A DNA stretch of 7,421 nt. Origin: Candidatus Falkowiibacteriota bacterium. GTDB taxonomy: Bacteria > Patescibacteriota > Patescibacteriia > Patescibacteriales > GWC2-42-12. Positions 1 to 5,152 of the stretch are shown in pieces (position 1 is the stretch's first letter; each line of letters begins with the position of its first letter). Both the position numbers and the translations under genes were made by a program. Location: contig JACQYU010000078.1 of assembly GCA_016208065.1 (NCBI GenBank), forward strand, positions 1 through 7,421. The letters run 5' to 3'. The notes beneath the pieces were generated by a model. It made no database searches. It had not been told where the DNA came from and worked only from the letters and a program-made list of their open reading frames with translations.

Positions 1-2002
1 TATCGTCAAGCAGGACAATATCGGAAGCTTCCTTAGCCACTTCCGTGCCGATTTTCCCCATGGCAATGCCTAAATCGGCGGCTACCAGCGAGGGCGCGTC
101 GTTAACCCCGTCTCCGGTCATAGCGATAATTTCTCCGCGCGCTTTATAGGCTTTAATGATTCTTAGCTTATGGTCAGGCGTCACTCTGGCGAAAATTGAA
201 CTTATGGAAATTTTTTCCAACAAATCTTTATCGGTTAAAGAATCTATTTCTTGGCCGGTTAAAACAACCTCTCCGGAGCGGTAAATGCCCGCCTCCTTGG
301 CGATTGCCAGCGCCGTGTTTTTATGATCGCCGGTAATCATAACGACTTTTATATTGGCTGAAATTATTTTTTTAATAGCCTCGGCCACGCCTTCGCGAAG
401 AGAATCTCTCATGCCTAAAAATCCGATAAAGGTTAAATCGCCGATCTCATCTTTTAAAATATCGCCTGCTTCGGGATCGGCCGCTAAAGCCACTACTCTC
501 ATGCCGTTTTTAGACATGCTTAAAAATATTGATTCTAATTCTTTTTTTTCTTCGCCGGTTAAAGAAAAACTCCGATCGCCGCGCCAGATTTTTTGGCAAA
601 TTTTTAAAATTTCCTCCGGAGCTCCGGCTACGGCTAAAAATTTCTTGCCTTCTAGCTTATGCGCCGTGGCGTGATATTTAAGTTTATAGTCAAATGGCCT
701 ATCCGCTATAAGCGGCGATTCATTTTCCAGATGATCTTTGCTGAAGCCGATTTTTTGCCCGAAAACATTCATCGCCGCCTCGGTCGGATCGCCGGACACA
801 CTCCACTTTCCTGAATTTTCATCAAGCATAATATGGGCGTTTGAACAAAAAACCGCGACCCGGCCGGCGAATAAAAGTTCGGGATGGTTTGGCAAGCAAA
901 CCGCCTTGCCCTCGAACTTAATTTCACCCTTAGGCTCATAGCCTGAACCGCCGACCTCAAACAGCTTGCCGGGCAAATAAATTTTCTGCACCACCATTTC
1001 GTTGTTGGTGATTGTCCCGGTTTTATCTACCGCAATAACTCTCGCCTGGCCCAAAGCTTCAACCGCCTGCAATTTTTTTACCAAAACATTCTGTTTGCTC
1101 ATCCGCCAAACGCCGCCGGCTAAAACCAGCGTCATAACAATCGGCAAGCCTTCGGGAATTATTGAAACCACCAAAGACACTACCGTTATAAACATGTCCG
1201 CCATTAACTTTCCCGAAGCCAAACCGGACAAAAATAACAAAACGCTGATGCCGGAAACCGCCGCGACAATCAAGCGGGTTAAATATCTGATATTGGTTTT
1301 AAAGGGCATCTCCGTGTCTATAGTTTGGATTTCTTTGGCTATCTTGCCAATAACCGTATTTAAGCCGGTCTCCACCACGATTGCCTTGCCATTGCCGGAT
1401 AATATATAAGTGCCTTTAAAAACCATATTTTTCTGCTCTTGCACAAGCAGATCGCTCTTTTTTATGGCTTGCTCGGTTTTATGAACCGACTCTGATTCGC
1501 CCGTAAGCATTGATTCGTCAACATTCAAGCTGTGGGACAAAATAATCCGCGCGTCGGCCGGAACTCTTTCGCCCTCTTGTAAAATTATAATATCTCCGGG
1601 CACGACCTCGCTGTCGGGAATAATTACTTCCCTGCCCCGGCGCAAAACCATGGCTTTAGTTTCCACAAATTTTTTAAGAGCCAGCAGAGTATTCTGCGCT
1701 TTACCTTCCTGAATGGTGCCTATTATAGCGTTAAAAATCAAGATAGCTAAAATAATCGAACCGTCAACGATTTCGGCCATGACGAAAATTATCAAAGCGG
1801 CAATAAACAAAATATAAATCAGCGGGCTTTGAAATTGGCGGAAAAAAATAACCGCCGGATTATCAACTTTAATTTCTAATAATCTATTCTCGCCGTATTT
1901 TTTCAGCCTCTCCGCCGCCGCTTCAAGGCTTAAGCCATTGTCATCGGATTGTAGCTGATTTAAAATGTCAACTTCTGATTTTAAATGCCAATTATTTCCC
2001 AT
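1..2002 (-). CDS. Cation-transporting P-type ATPase, P2-like (3' end outside window)
   Basis: This is an ATP-driven cation pump of the inner membrane, resembling Ca2+/Mn2+-type P2 ATPases; the ion is not settled by what is visible. The window holds 667 codons and the frame is open at base 1, so about 200 or more residues (M5-M10) are missing. Visible in order: the N-terminal cation-ATPase domain (about 1-45), M1 and M2 (about 58-76 and 82-99), the actuator loop TGES at 167-170, the M4 motif PEGLP at 283-287, the phosphorylation site DKTGT with Asp326, GDPTEAA in the nucleotide domain, TGDH at 557-560 and the hinge TGDGVND at 629-635. Two departures from consensus: the site reads DKTGTIT rather than DKTGTLT, and the usual KGAPE reads AGAPE (Ala459). 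An in-frame TAA two codons upstream makes ATG 2002 the first possible start; its ribosome site is weak (AGGG about 12 bases away). The family call is secure. Confidence 0.95.
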   Translation of the reverse strand, partial: MGNNWHLKSEVDILNQLQSDDNGLSLEAAAERLKKYGENRLLEIKVDNPAVIFFRQFQSPLIYILFIAALIIFVMAEIVDGSIILAILIFNAIIGTIQEGKAQNTLLALKKFVETKAMVLRRGREVIIPDSEVVPGDIIILQEGERVPADARIILSHSLNVDESMLTGESESVHKTEQAIKKSDLLVQEQKNMVFKGTYILSGNGKAIVVETGLNTVIGKIAKEIQTIDTEMPFKTNIRYLTRLIVAAVSGISVLLFLSGLASGKLMADMFITVVSLVVSIIPEGLPIVMTLVLAGGVWRMSKQNVLVKKLQAVEALGQARVIAVDKTGTITNNEMVVQKIYLPGKLFEVGGSGYEPKGEIKFEGKAVCLPNHPELLFAGRVAVFCSNAHIMLDENSGKWSVSGDPTEAAMNVFGQKIGFSKDHLENESPLIADRPFDYKLKYHATAHKLEGKKFLAVAGAPEEILKICQKIWRGDRSFSLTGEEKKELESIFLSMSKNGMRVVALAADPEAGDILKDEIGDLTFIGFLGMRDSLREGVAEAIKKIISANIKVVMITGDHKNTALAIAKEAGIYRSGEVVLTGQEIDSLTDKDLLEKISISSIFARVTPDHKLRIIKAYKARGEIIAMTGDGVNDAPSLVAADLGIAMGKIGTEVAKEASDIVLLDD

Positions 2003-2034
2003 GGATTATGTTTACCCTGTTTAAATAATTTCTG

Positions 2035-2105
2035 TCGGGATGGGGAGAATCGAACCCCCGCTACAAGACCCCCAGCCTTGCGTACTACCATTATACTACA
2101 TCCCG
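2035..2105 (-). tRNA. tRNA-Pro, anticodon GGG
   Basis: A full cloverleaf can be drawn on the minus strand. The acceptor stem CGGGATG pairs with CATCCCG, followed by discriminator A. U8-A9 are present. There is a short D arm with GG in its loop, an anticodon stem CAAGG/TCTTG with loop CTGGGGG (T33, anticodon GGG, G37), a 4-base variable loop, and a T stem GGGGG/CTCCC with loop TTCGATT. A C1-G72 first pair and G37 are usual for bacterial proline tRNAs. CCA is not encoded (the next bases are CAG), so a CCA-adding enzyme is needed. It reads CCC, and CCU by wobble. The 3' end is only 32 bases from the ATPase start codon, with no terminator between. Confidence 0.95.
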
Positions 2106-2187
2106 ATGAATAAACCCGCGATCGGCGCTGCTGTTATATAACAAAATAACCAAAACTGCGAAAACTATAAAACAAGTTTCTCCTTAT

Positions 2188-2215
2188 ATTATATTACATT
2201 TAGGCAATATATCAA
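2188..2215 (-). promoter_or_regulatory. Sigma70-type promoter for tRNA-Pro (and probably the ATPase)
   Basis: TTGATA (2210-2215) and a perfect TATAAT (2188-2193) are separated by 16 bases on the minus strand. The predicted transcript start is near 2181, giving a leader of about 75 bases before the tRNA. No terminator or second clear promoter lies between the tRNA and the ATPase start, so this may drive both. Bases 2106-2187 hold no other recognisable feature. Confidence 0.65.
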
Positions 2216-2262
2216 AACCGAAAAACGGCCTAGCTTAAGCGCGGCGGCTTTAAAAAATTTTT

Positions 2263-2297
2263 AAAACAAAACCGGCTCGCCTTTCAGAGAGCCGGTT
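2263..2297 (-). terminator. Intrinsic terminator of the candidate small RNA
   Basis: A 9-bp perfect stem (AACCGGCTC at 2270-2278 with GAGCCGGTT at 2289-2297) has a 10-base loop. Read on the minus strand it runs into TTTTGTTTT, a good termination tract. On the plus strand the following bases (CGTTTTCCC) are poorer, and no plus-strand gene needs it. It closes the unit that starts near 2441. Confidence 0.75.
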
Positions 2298-2441
2298 CGT
2301 TTTCCCTAGTGAGTTTTAACTTGTTATCAATTAGTCAAAATACCACAAAAAATCACTCTATGTCCCAAAAATAAATTAAAAATGATTTTTTATGTTGTCT
2401 TAACTAGACAATAATTTAAAAATATAACTTATTACTACCTG
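2263..2441 (-). ncRNA. Candidate small RNA, about 175 nt, unknown family
   Basis: The stretch between a good promoter (2448-2475) and an intrinsic terminator (2263-2297) contains no ATG-initiated reading frame on the minus strand and lies downstream of the terminator of the preceding operon, so it looks like an independent non-coding transcript. It contains two internal inverted repeats: AAAAAATCA/TGATTTTTT (2347-2355 with 2383-2391) and TTGTCT/AGACAA (2395-2400 with 2406-2411). It does not match what I know of tmRNA, SRP RNA, RNase P RNA or 6S RNA. The call rests only on signal layout. Confidence 0.4.
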
Positions 2442-2448
2442 TGGATAA
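2440..2448 (-). promoter_or_regulatory. Perfect DnaA-box 9-mer TTATCCACA
   Basis: An exact match to the high-affinity E. coli DnaA box, on the minus strand, covering the bases between the -10 element and the predicted start of the candidate small RNA. DnaA bound here would be expected to block or modulate initiation. This is sequence match only; binding specificity in this organism is unknown. Confidence 0.45.
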
Positions 2449-2475
2449 TTATAACAAATATGGCATAAAAATCAA
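2448..2475 (-). promoter_or_regulatory. Sigma70-type promoter of the candidate small RNA
   Basis: On the minus strand TTGATT (2470-2475), a 16-base spacer and a perfect TATAAT (2448-2453). The expected start is near 2440-2441. The final T of the -10 element is the first base of a DnaA-box 9-mer that extends over the start site. Confidence 0.6.
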
Positions 2476-2504
2476 GCCCCAGCGCTTTTTTCCAAAATTT
2501 ATTG

Positions 2505-2541
2505 TAAAAAAAGAGGGCGGGAGAAAAATTATCTCCGCCCT
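2505..2541 (-). terminator. Intrinsic terminator of the three-gene small-protein operon
   Basis: AGGGCGGAGA pairs with the opposite arm through 10 bp with one bulged base (2532-2541 with 2514-2524) around an AT-rich loop, followed on the minus strand by a run of seven T. It starts 14 bases after the stop of the zinc-ribbon gene, the expected place for its terminator. Confidence 0.85.
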
Positions 2542-2555
2542 GTTTAACGCTGAAT

Positions 2556-2726
2556 TTAAGAGCTTTTTGCCTCAACCATTAAACGGCCAAGGCATATTAT
2601 ACAAACTTTTGAACCTTCTTTTACGCCGCCGCCGAAGCCGCAGACGGAACAGGTATTTTTGTATAATTTTTCCTCGCCCTTGACCGCCCTGGTCTCAACA
2701 AAAGCTTCTGCAGTATTAATGTTCAT
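2556..2726 (-). CDS. Small zinc-ribbon protein, 56 aa
   Basis: I do not recognise a named family. The 56-residue product has two knuckles, C26-x2-C29 and C42-x2-C45, separated by a glycine-rich linker (GFGGG), the classic layout for one structural Zn2+ in a ribbon; the N-terminal 20 residues are charged and probably helical. It is likely cytoplasmic and could bind nucleic acid or a protein partner, but nothing visible decides which. The start is well supported: GGGAGGT lies 6 bases before ATG 2726, and that ATG overlaps the TGA stop of the preceding 69-aa gene in an ATGA arrangement, implying translational coupling. The stop is followed at once by a strong terminator, so this is the last gene of the small operon. 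Confidence 0.8.
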   Translation of the reverse strand: MNINTAEAFVETRAVKGEEKLYKNTCSVCGFGGGVKEGSKVCIICLGRLMVEAKSS

Positions 2727-2932
2727 GCCGCTACCTCCCGATTTTTCCTGAATTCTTGGCCCAAGCCGACAAAAAATTTAAACGCTTCGTCAGTCGGGCT
2801 TTCTCCCTGACAACCAATATCTTCAGCTCTAACCATCTCAGTAAATTCACAAAGGTTATGCCGAAAAAACCAAGTCGCGCCTTCAAAATATAAAGAGCAA
2901 ATTTCCTCCCAAGTATACTTGCCCATATCCAT
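2723..2932 (-). CDS. Hypothetical protein, 69 aa
   Basis: Not recognised. The product is short, soluble-looking and rich in aromatic and acidic residues (YTWEE near the start, WFFRH in the middle, FKFFVG later), with two cysteines that do not form a metal knuckle. ATG 2932 is chosen because GGAGG lies 7 bases upstream; a GTG two codons earlier (2938) is in frame but almost touches that Shine-Dalgarno, so it is less likely. It follows the 68-aa gene after 16 bases, and its TGA overlaps the ATG of the zinc-ribbon gene, so the three are almost certainly one translationally linked operon. The use of TGA as a stop argues against recoded UGA in this organism. Confidence 0.75.
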   Translation of the reverse strand: MDMGKYTWEEICSLYFEGATWFFRHNLCEFTEMVRAEDIGCQGESPTDEAFKFFVGLGQEFRKNREVAA

Positions 2933-2948
2933 AAACACTCCTCCTTTT

Positions 2949-3155
2949 TTACGAATACAAATTACGAATTCTTTCCATTCCTTTTCTCGTCTGGAATAAT
3001 TGATACTTTATTTTTGAAACGACATCGTAATCGCCCTTTGCGCACGCTTTTATCATCTTAACCATCAAAGCAGCTTCTTGGGTCGATAAATTTTTCATCG
3101 CCAATGTCGCTTTCTCCATAACTTCGGATTGCCTTGTTATAAATTCGTCCTGCAT
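2949..3155 (-). CDS. Hypothetical helical protein, 68 aa
   Basis: Not recognised. The sequence is strongly helix-forming and charged, with no membrane segment: Met-, Glu-, Lys- and Ala-rich from end to end, ending in basic stretches (RKGMERIR). It is compatible with a small helical-hairpin or coiled-coil protein, but no motif identifies a role. The start is well supported: AGGAG lies 6 bases before ATG 3155. It is the first gene of a three-gene operon (68, 69 and 56 aa). No clear promoter lies between it and the hairpin at 3199-3231, so it may depend on read-through from the promoter at 3382-3408. Confidence 0.75.
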   Translation of the reverse strand: MQDEFITRQSEVMEKATLAMKNLSTQEAALMVKMIKACAKGDYDVVSKIKYQLFQTRKGMERIRNLYS

Positions 3156-3198
3156 TCTTTTCTCCTCTTTTTTTTATTTTTGTTTTGTTGTTGGTTTT

Positions 3199-3231
3199 AA
3201 AAAACCGCCCTGGTTTTTTAGGCGGTTTTTT
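3199..3231 (-). terminator. Hairpin terminator or attenuator between the 33-aa gene and the small operon
   Basis: AAAAAACCGCC (3199-3209) pairs perfectly with GGCGGTTTTTT (3221-3231) around an 11-base loop. It has an A tract on one side and a T tract on the other, so it can terminate in either direction. On the minus strand it lies 25 bases after the stop of the 33-aa peptide and 43 bases before the 68-aa gene. With no obvious promoter after it, it may act as partial attenuation rather than a full stop. Confidence 0.75.
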
Positions 3232-3256
3232 ATATATTTACAATTTTTTATTTTTC

Positions 3257-3358
3257 TTAACTTTTTTGCAAACCGCCCGGTAATTTATAAACGATAAAAA
3301 TAACGCCCAAAATAATGGCCTGCAAAATTAACGTTATTTTTTTAGCGGTTGTTTTCAT
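3257..3358 (-). CDS. Tiny single-helix membrane peptide, 33 aa
   Basis: The frame encodes a 33-residue peptide with a Lys-rich N-terminus (residues 2-7), one hydrophobic helix from about Ile8 to Tyr25, and a short basic tail, the layout of a small inner-membrane peptide. No family is recognised. Support for it being real: a promoter lies directly upstream (3382-3408), a hairpin terminator directly downstream (3199-3231), and the composition is strongly biased toward a transmembrane segment. There is no Shine-Dalgarno; the predicted leader is only about 10-20 bases, so initiation would be nearly leaderless. It could equally be a chance frame in a longer leader of the following operon. Confidence 0.55.
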   Translation of the reverse strand: MKTTAKKITLILQAIILGVIFIVYKLPGGLQKS

Positions 3359-3363
3359 AATAC

Positions 3364-3372
3364 TTATCCACA
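3364..3372 (+). promoter_or_regulatory. Perfect DnaA-box 9-mer TTATCCACA
   Basis: A second exact DnaA-box match, plus-strand orientation. On the minus strand it reads TGTGGATAA two bases after the -10 TATAAT, over the predicted start of the 33-aa peptide transcript. Two exact copies in 7.4 kb are more than chance would give (roughly 0.06 expected at even base composition, somewhat more in AT-rich DNA). Confidence 0.45.
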
Positions 3373-3374
3373 AT

Positions 3375-3402
3375 ATTATAATATAAATTAAAATTAGTCA
3401 AA
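3375..3402 (-). promoter_or_regulatory. Promoter upstream of the 33-aa peptide and small operon
   Basis: On the minus strand TTGACT is followed by an AT-rich spacer and TATAAT (spacer 15), or by the overlapping TAATAT (spacer 17). The start would fall inside the adjoining DnaA box, leaving a very short leader before ATG 3358. Confidence 0.5.
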
Positions 3403-3440
3403 TTATTGTTATATGAATTACGCTGATTAATAACTATGCG

Positions 3441-3539
3441 GATTGGGCTAAATTTAAAAAATTTTCGCGCGAGGACTGTTTGAGACTGCCACTGGCAGGC
3501 GAGTTCCGCAGTAGATAATTTTCTAAATTTAGCCCAATC
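3441..3539. repeat. 99-bp palindromic element with 23-bp terminal inverted repeats
   Basis: Bases 3441-3463 and 3517-3539 are inverted copies over 23 bp with one mismatch (16 perfect at the outer ends, from GATTGGGC). The 53-bp interior is GC-rich, unlike the AT-rich surroundings, and carries its own small hairpin CTGCC-ACT-GGCAG (3486-3498) and the phrase GAGGACTGTTTGAG. ATAACTA occurs on both sides (3430-3436 and 3549-3555), though not directly at the ends. The element lies 26 bases after the stop of the adenylate-kinase-like gene, so its RNA would fold into a long hairpin there. It resembles a REP- or MITE-type dispersed element, but copy number cannot be seen from one window. Confidence 0.7.
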
Positions 3540-3565
3540 TTTACTATCATAACTAACGCAGTCTA

Positions 3566-4651
3566 TTATTGCTTTTCTATTACCCCGGCCAACTGCTTAA
3601 TTAAAGCTAGGGCCACGGGCGGCGCCAGCAAGCTGTAAGAATCAACCCCTTCGTCATCTTTAATAACCCACGACTTTTCGCCAACTTTAACTTCGCCGTC
3701 AGCATCAAGCTCATAAACATATTCCGGCGTTATTTCATAATCATCAACATATTGGCCGGCGATTTCCGTCGGAACGGAATTTCTAAGTAAAATTTTCGGC
3801 ATGCCATGCAAAGCAAATACCTTTTCAATTAATTTCTCGTCTAACTCCAGCCTTTCCCTAATGGTTTCAATGCCTAAATTATCCCCTTCCTTGCCGACCA
3901 TGCGCGCGCCTTTTGACGAGCAAGCGAGATTATCGCACATTAAATAAAACTCATTTTTTTCTTTATCATAGCCGACTTCTTTGGTGGCAAAAAGCTTTAA
4001 GTTCCTCGGCGTATGGCAAGCCGGGCAAATGACTCTAAATTTCATGCGCTCGTCCAATACTGTTTCCGGAATGCTAATGGCTATAAAAACATCTAAGTCG
4101 CTGCGATAATCTATCAAATTGCTTAAAAATAAAGCGTAGGATATCTGATCAAGCTCGCGCGGAAAACCGTCAATAAATAACGATTTTTTCGGCCATTTGC
4201 TTATTTCCATCTTAATCAAGGCCAAAATGAATTCGGTGGGCAAGAGAGTTTTTGTGTCCCGGCCAAGCAAAGAATTTATAGCGTCATCAATCGAAATATA
4301 TCCACGATAATTTTTTTCTAAAAATTTCATCATTTCTGATTTTTTTGTTTCATCGGCCATGGCGGCATGCACGTCGCGGACTATATCGCCAACGGAAATA
4401 TGGCCGATTTTATCTTCACCGAAAACCTCTTTCATTAATTTAGAATAAGTTCCTTTGCCGGAATTTTTTTTGCCTAAAAGATAGGCCACAAAAGTATGAT
4501 TTTCCAAATACTTCTTAATCTTAGCTATTTCCGCGCCGGCTTTAGCTTCAAAATACTCTTTTCGGCCGGCCGGATCGGATAAATCAAATTTTTTTACAAC
4601 GCCTTCGGTTTTGGTCTTGAAATAAGGGAAATCTTTTTCGTAATTTTTCAT
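3566..4651 (-). CDS. Adenylate-kinase-like nucleoside monophosphate kinase, extended (361 aa)
   Basis: Probably catalyses phosphate transfer between ATP and a nucleoside monophosphate in the cytoplasm. Residues 1-52 are a charged N-terminal extension. The P-loop is GKKNSGKGT (60-68), followed by the NMP-binding region (about 84-150, including HISVGDIVRD), then DGFPR (161-165). The LID region has a four-cysteine zinc site C209-x2-C212 and C239-x4-C244, and Arg residues follow (IRERL at 264-268). About 80 residues after that are not part of an ordinary adenylate kinase. Ordinary bacterial Adk is about 215 aa, so both ends are extended and substrate specificity is uncertain; the housekeeping adk may lie elsewhere. 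ATG 4651 has only a weak ribosome site (AAAGA). It lies 96 bases after the receiver gene and may share its transcript; no good promoter is visible in the gap. Confidence 0.85.
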   Translation of the reverse strand: MKNYEKDFPYFKTKTEGVVKKFDLSDPAGRKEYFEAKAGAEIAKIKKYLENHTFVAYLLGKKNSGKGTYSKLMKEVFGEDKIGHISVGDIVRDVHAAMADETKKSEMMKFLEKNYRGYISIDDAINSLLGRDTKTLLPTEFILALIKMEISKWPKKSLFIDGFPRELDQISYALFLSNLIDYRSDLDVFIAISIPETVLDERMKFRVICPACHTPRNLKLFATKEVGYDKEKNEFYLMCDNLACSSKGARMVGKEGDNLGIETIRERLELDEKLIEKVFALHGMPKILLRNSVPTEIAGQYVDDYEITPEYVYELDADGEVKVGEKSWVIKDDEGVDSYSLLAPPVALALIKQLAGVIEKQ

Positions 4652-4747
4652 AATGTCTTTTTAAAAAATGGGCCTGTCGCCAAATGCCCTTTCAAGCATA
4701 AATTTTAATTAATTCGTTAAATTGGCTTTACTTGTAAGCGCCCGCGA

Positions 4748-5128
4748 TTACATTTTTAAAGCTTGTTTTATCTTTTCACTAACTTGGCCCGGTGTCAAGC
4801 TGGCCTTTACTAAATAGCCGGCAGCGCCCATGGCTTCGCCCTTCTTTTTGTCTTCTTCGGTGCCTAAATTAGTCAGCATGATTACCGGAATGTTTTTTAT
4901 AATTTTATCTTGTTTAATCTGCTCTAAAACCGAAAACCCATCTAATTGCGGTAAAATCACATCTAACATTACGATATCCGGTTTTTCTTTTTTAGCTAAT
5001 TCTAGGCCGGTAGCGCCGTTATCGGCAATAAAAACCTCAAAGCCTTCAGCGTCAAATTTCGTTTTATACATTGAGCTGATCATGGAATCATCCTCTACCA
5101 ATAGAATTTTCTTTTTACTTTTAGCCAT
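4748..5128 (-). CDS. Single-domain response regulator (receiver/REC, 126 aa)
   Basis: A CheY-like receiver domain with nothing attached. The metal-binding acidic pair is D13-D14 (after E12), the phospho-acceptor is Asp56 (in VMLDV), the switch Thr is T86 (IMLTN) and the conserved Lys is K108 (YLVKAS). The whole length is accounted for by one domain, so output must be through protein contacts. No histidine kinase is in the window. ATG 5128 has no close Shine-Dalgarno; an ideal AAGGAGGTG lies about 30 bases upstream, inside the last codons of the hydrolase gene. A TGCTATAAT extended -10 element at 5180-5188 can give it its own transcript in addition to read-through from the hydrolase gene 24 bases upstream. 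Confidence 0.93.
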   Translation of the reverse strand: MAKSKKKILLVEDDSMISSMYKTKFDAEGFEVFIADNGATGLELAKKEKPDIVMLDVILPQLDGFSVLEQIKQDKIIKNIPVIMLTNLGTEEDKKKGEAMGAAGYLVKASLTPGQVSEKIKQALKM

Positions 5129-5152
5129 AATGATTTTTTCTTATAAAATAAA

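Noticed and set aside
1002..1409. Plus-strand open frame of 135 codons
   Set aside because: It is antisense to the P-type ATPase, whose motifs (PEGLP, DKTGT) are unmistakable on the minus strand.
2441..2683. Plus-strand open frame of 80 codons starting GTG
   Set aside because: It runs through the minus-strand terminator and antisense to the zinc-ribbon gene, has no ribosome site and begins inside the DnaA box; its basic arginine run comes from GC-rich codons of the real gene.
2723..2725. UGA recoded as glycine (as in Absconditabacteria and Gracilibacteria)
   Set aside because: This TGA ends the 69-aa frame exactly at an ATGA overlap with a gene that has a good ribosome site, and the other genes need no UGA read-through.
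2230..3440. Replication origin
   Set aside because: Only two DnaA boxes about 900 bases apart, no clustered array, and no dnaA or dnaN in the window; promoter control is a simpler reading.
4670..4689. GGGC/GCCC hairpin followed by T residues just before the adenylate-kinase-like gene
   Set aside because: The stem is only 4 bp with a 12-base loop, too weak to call a terminator or riboswitch.
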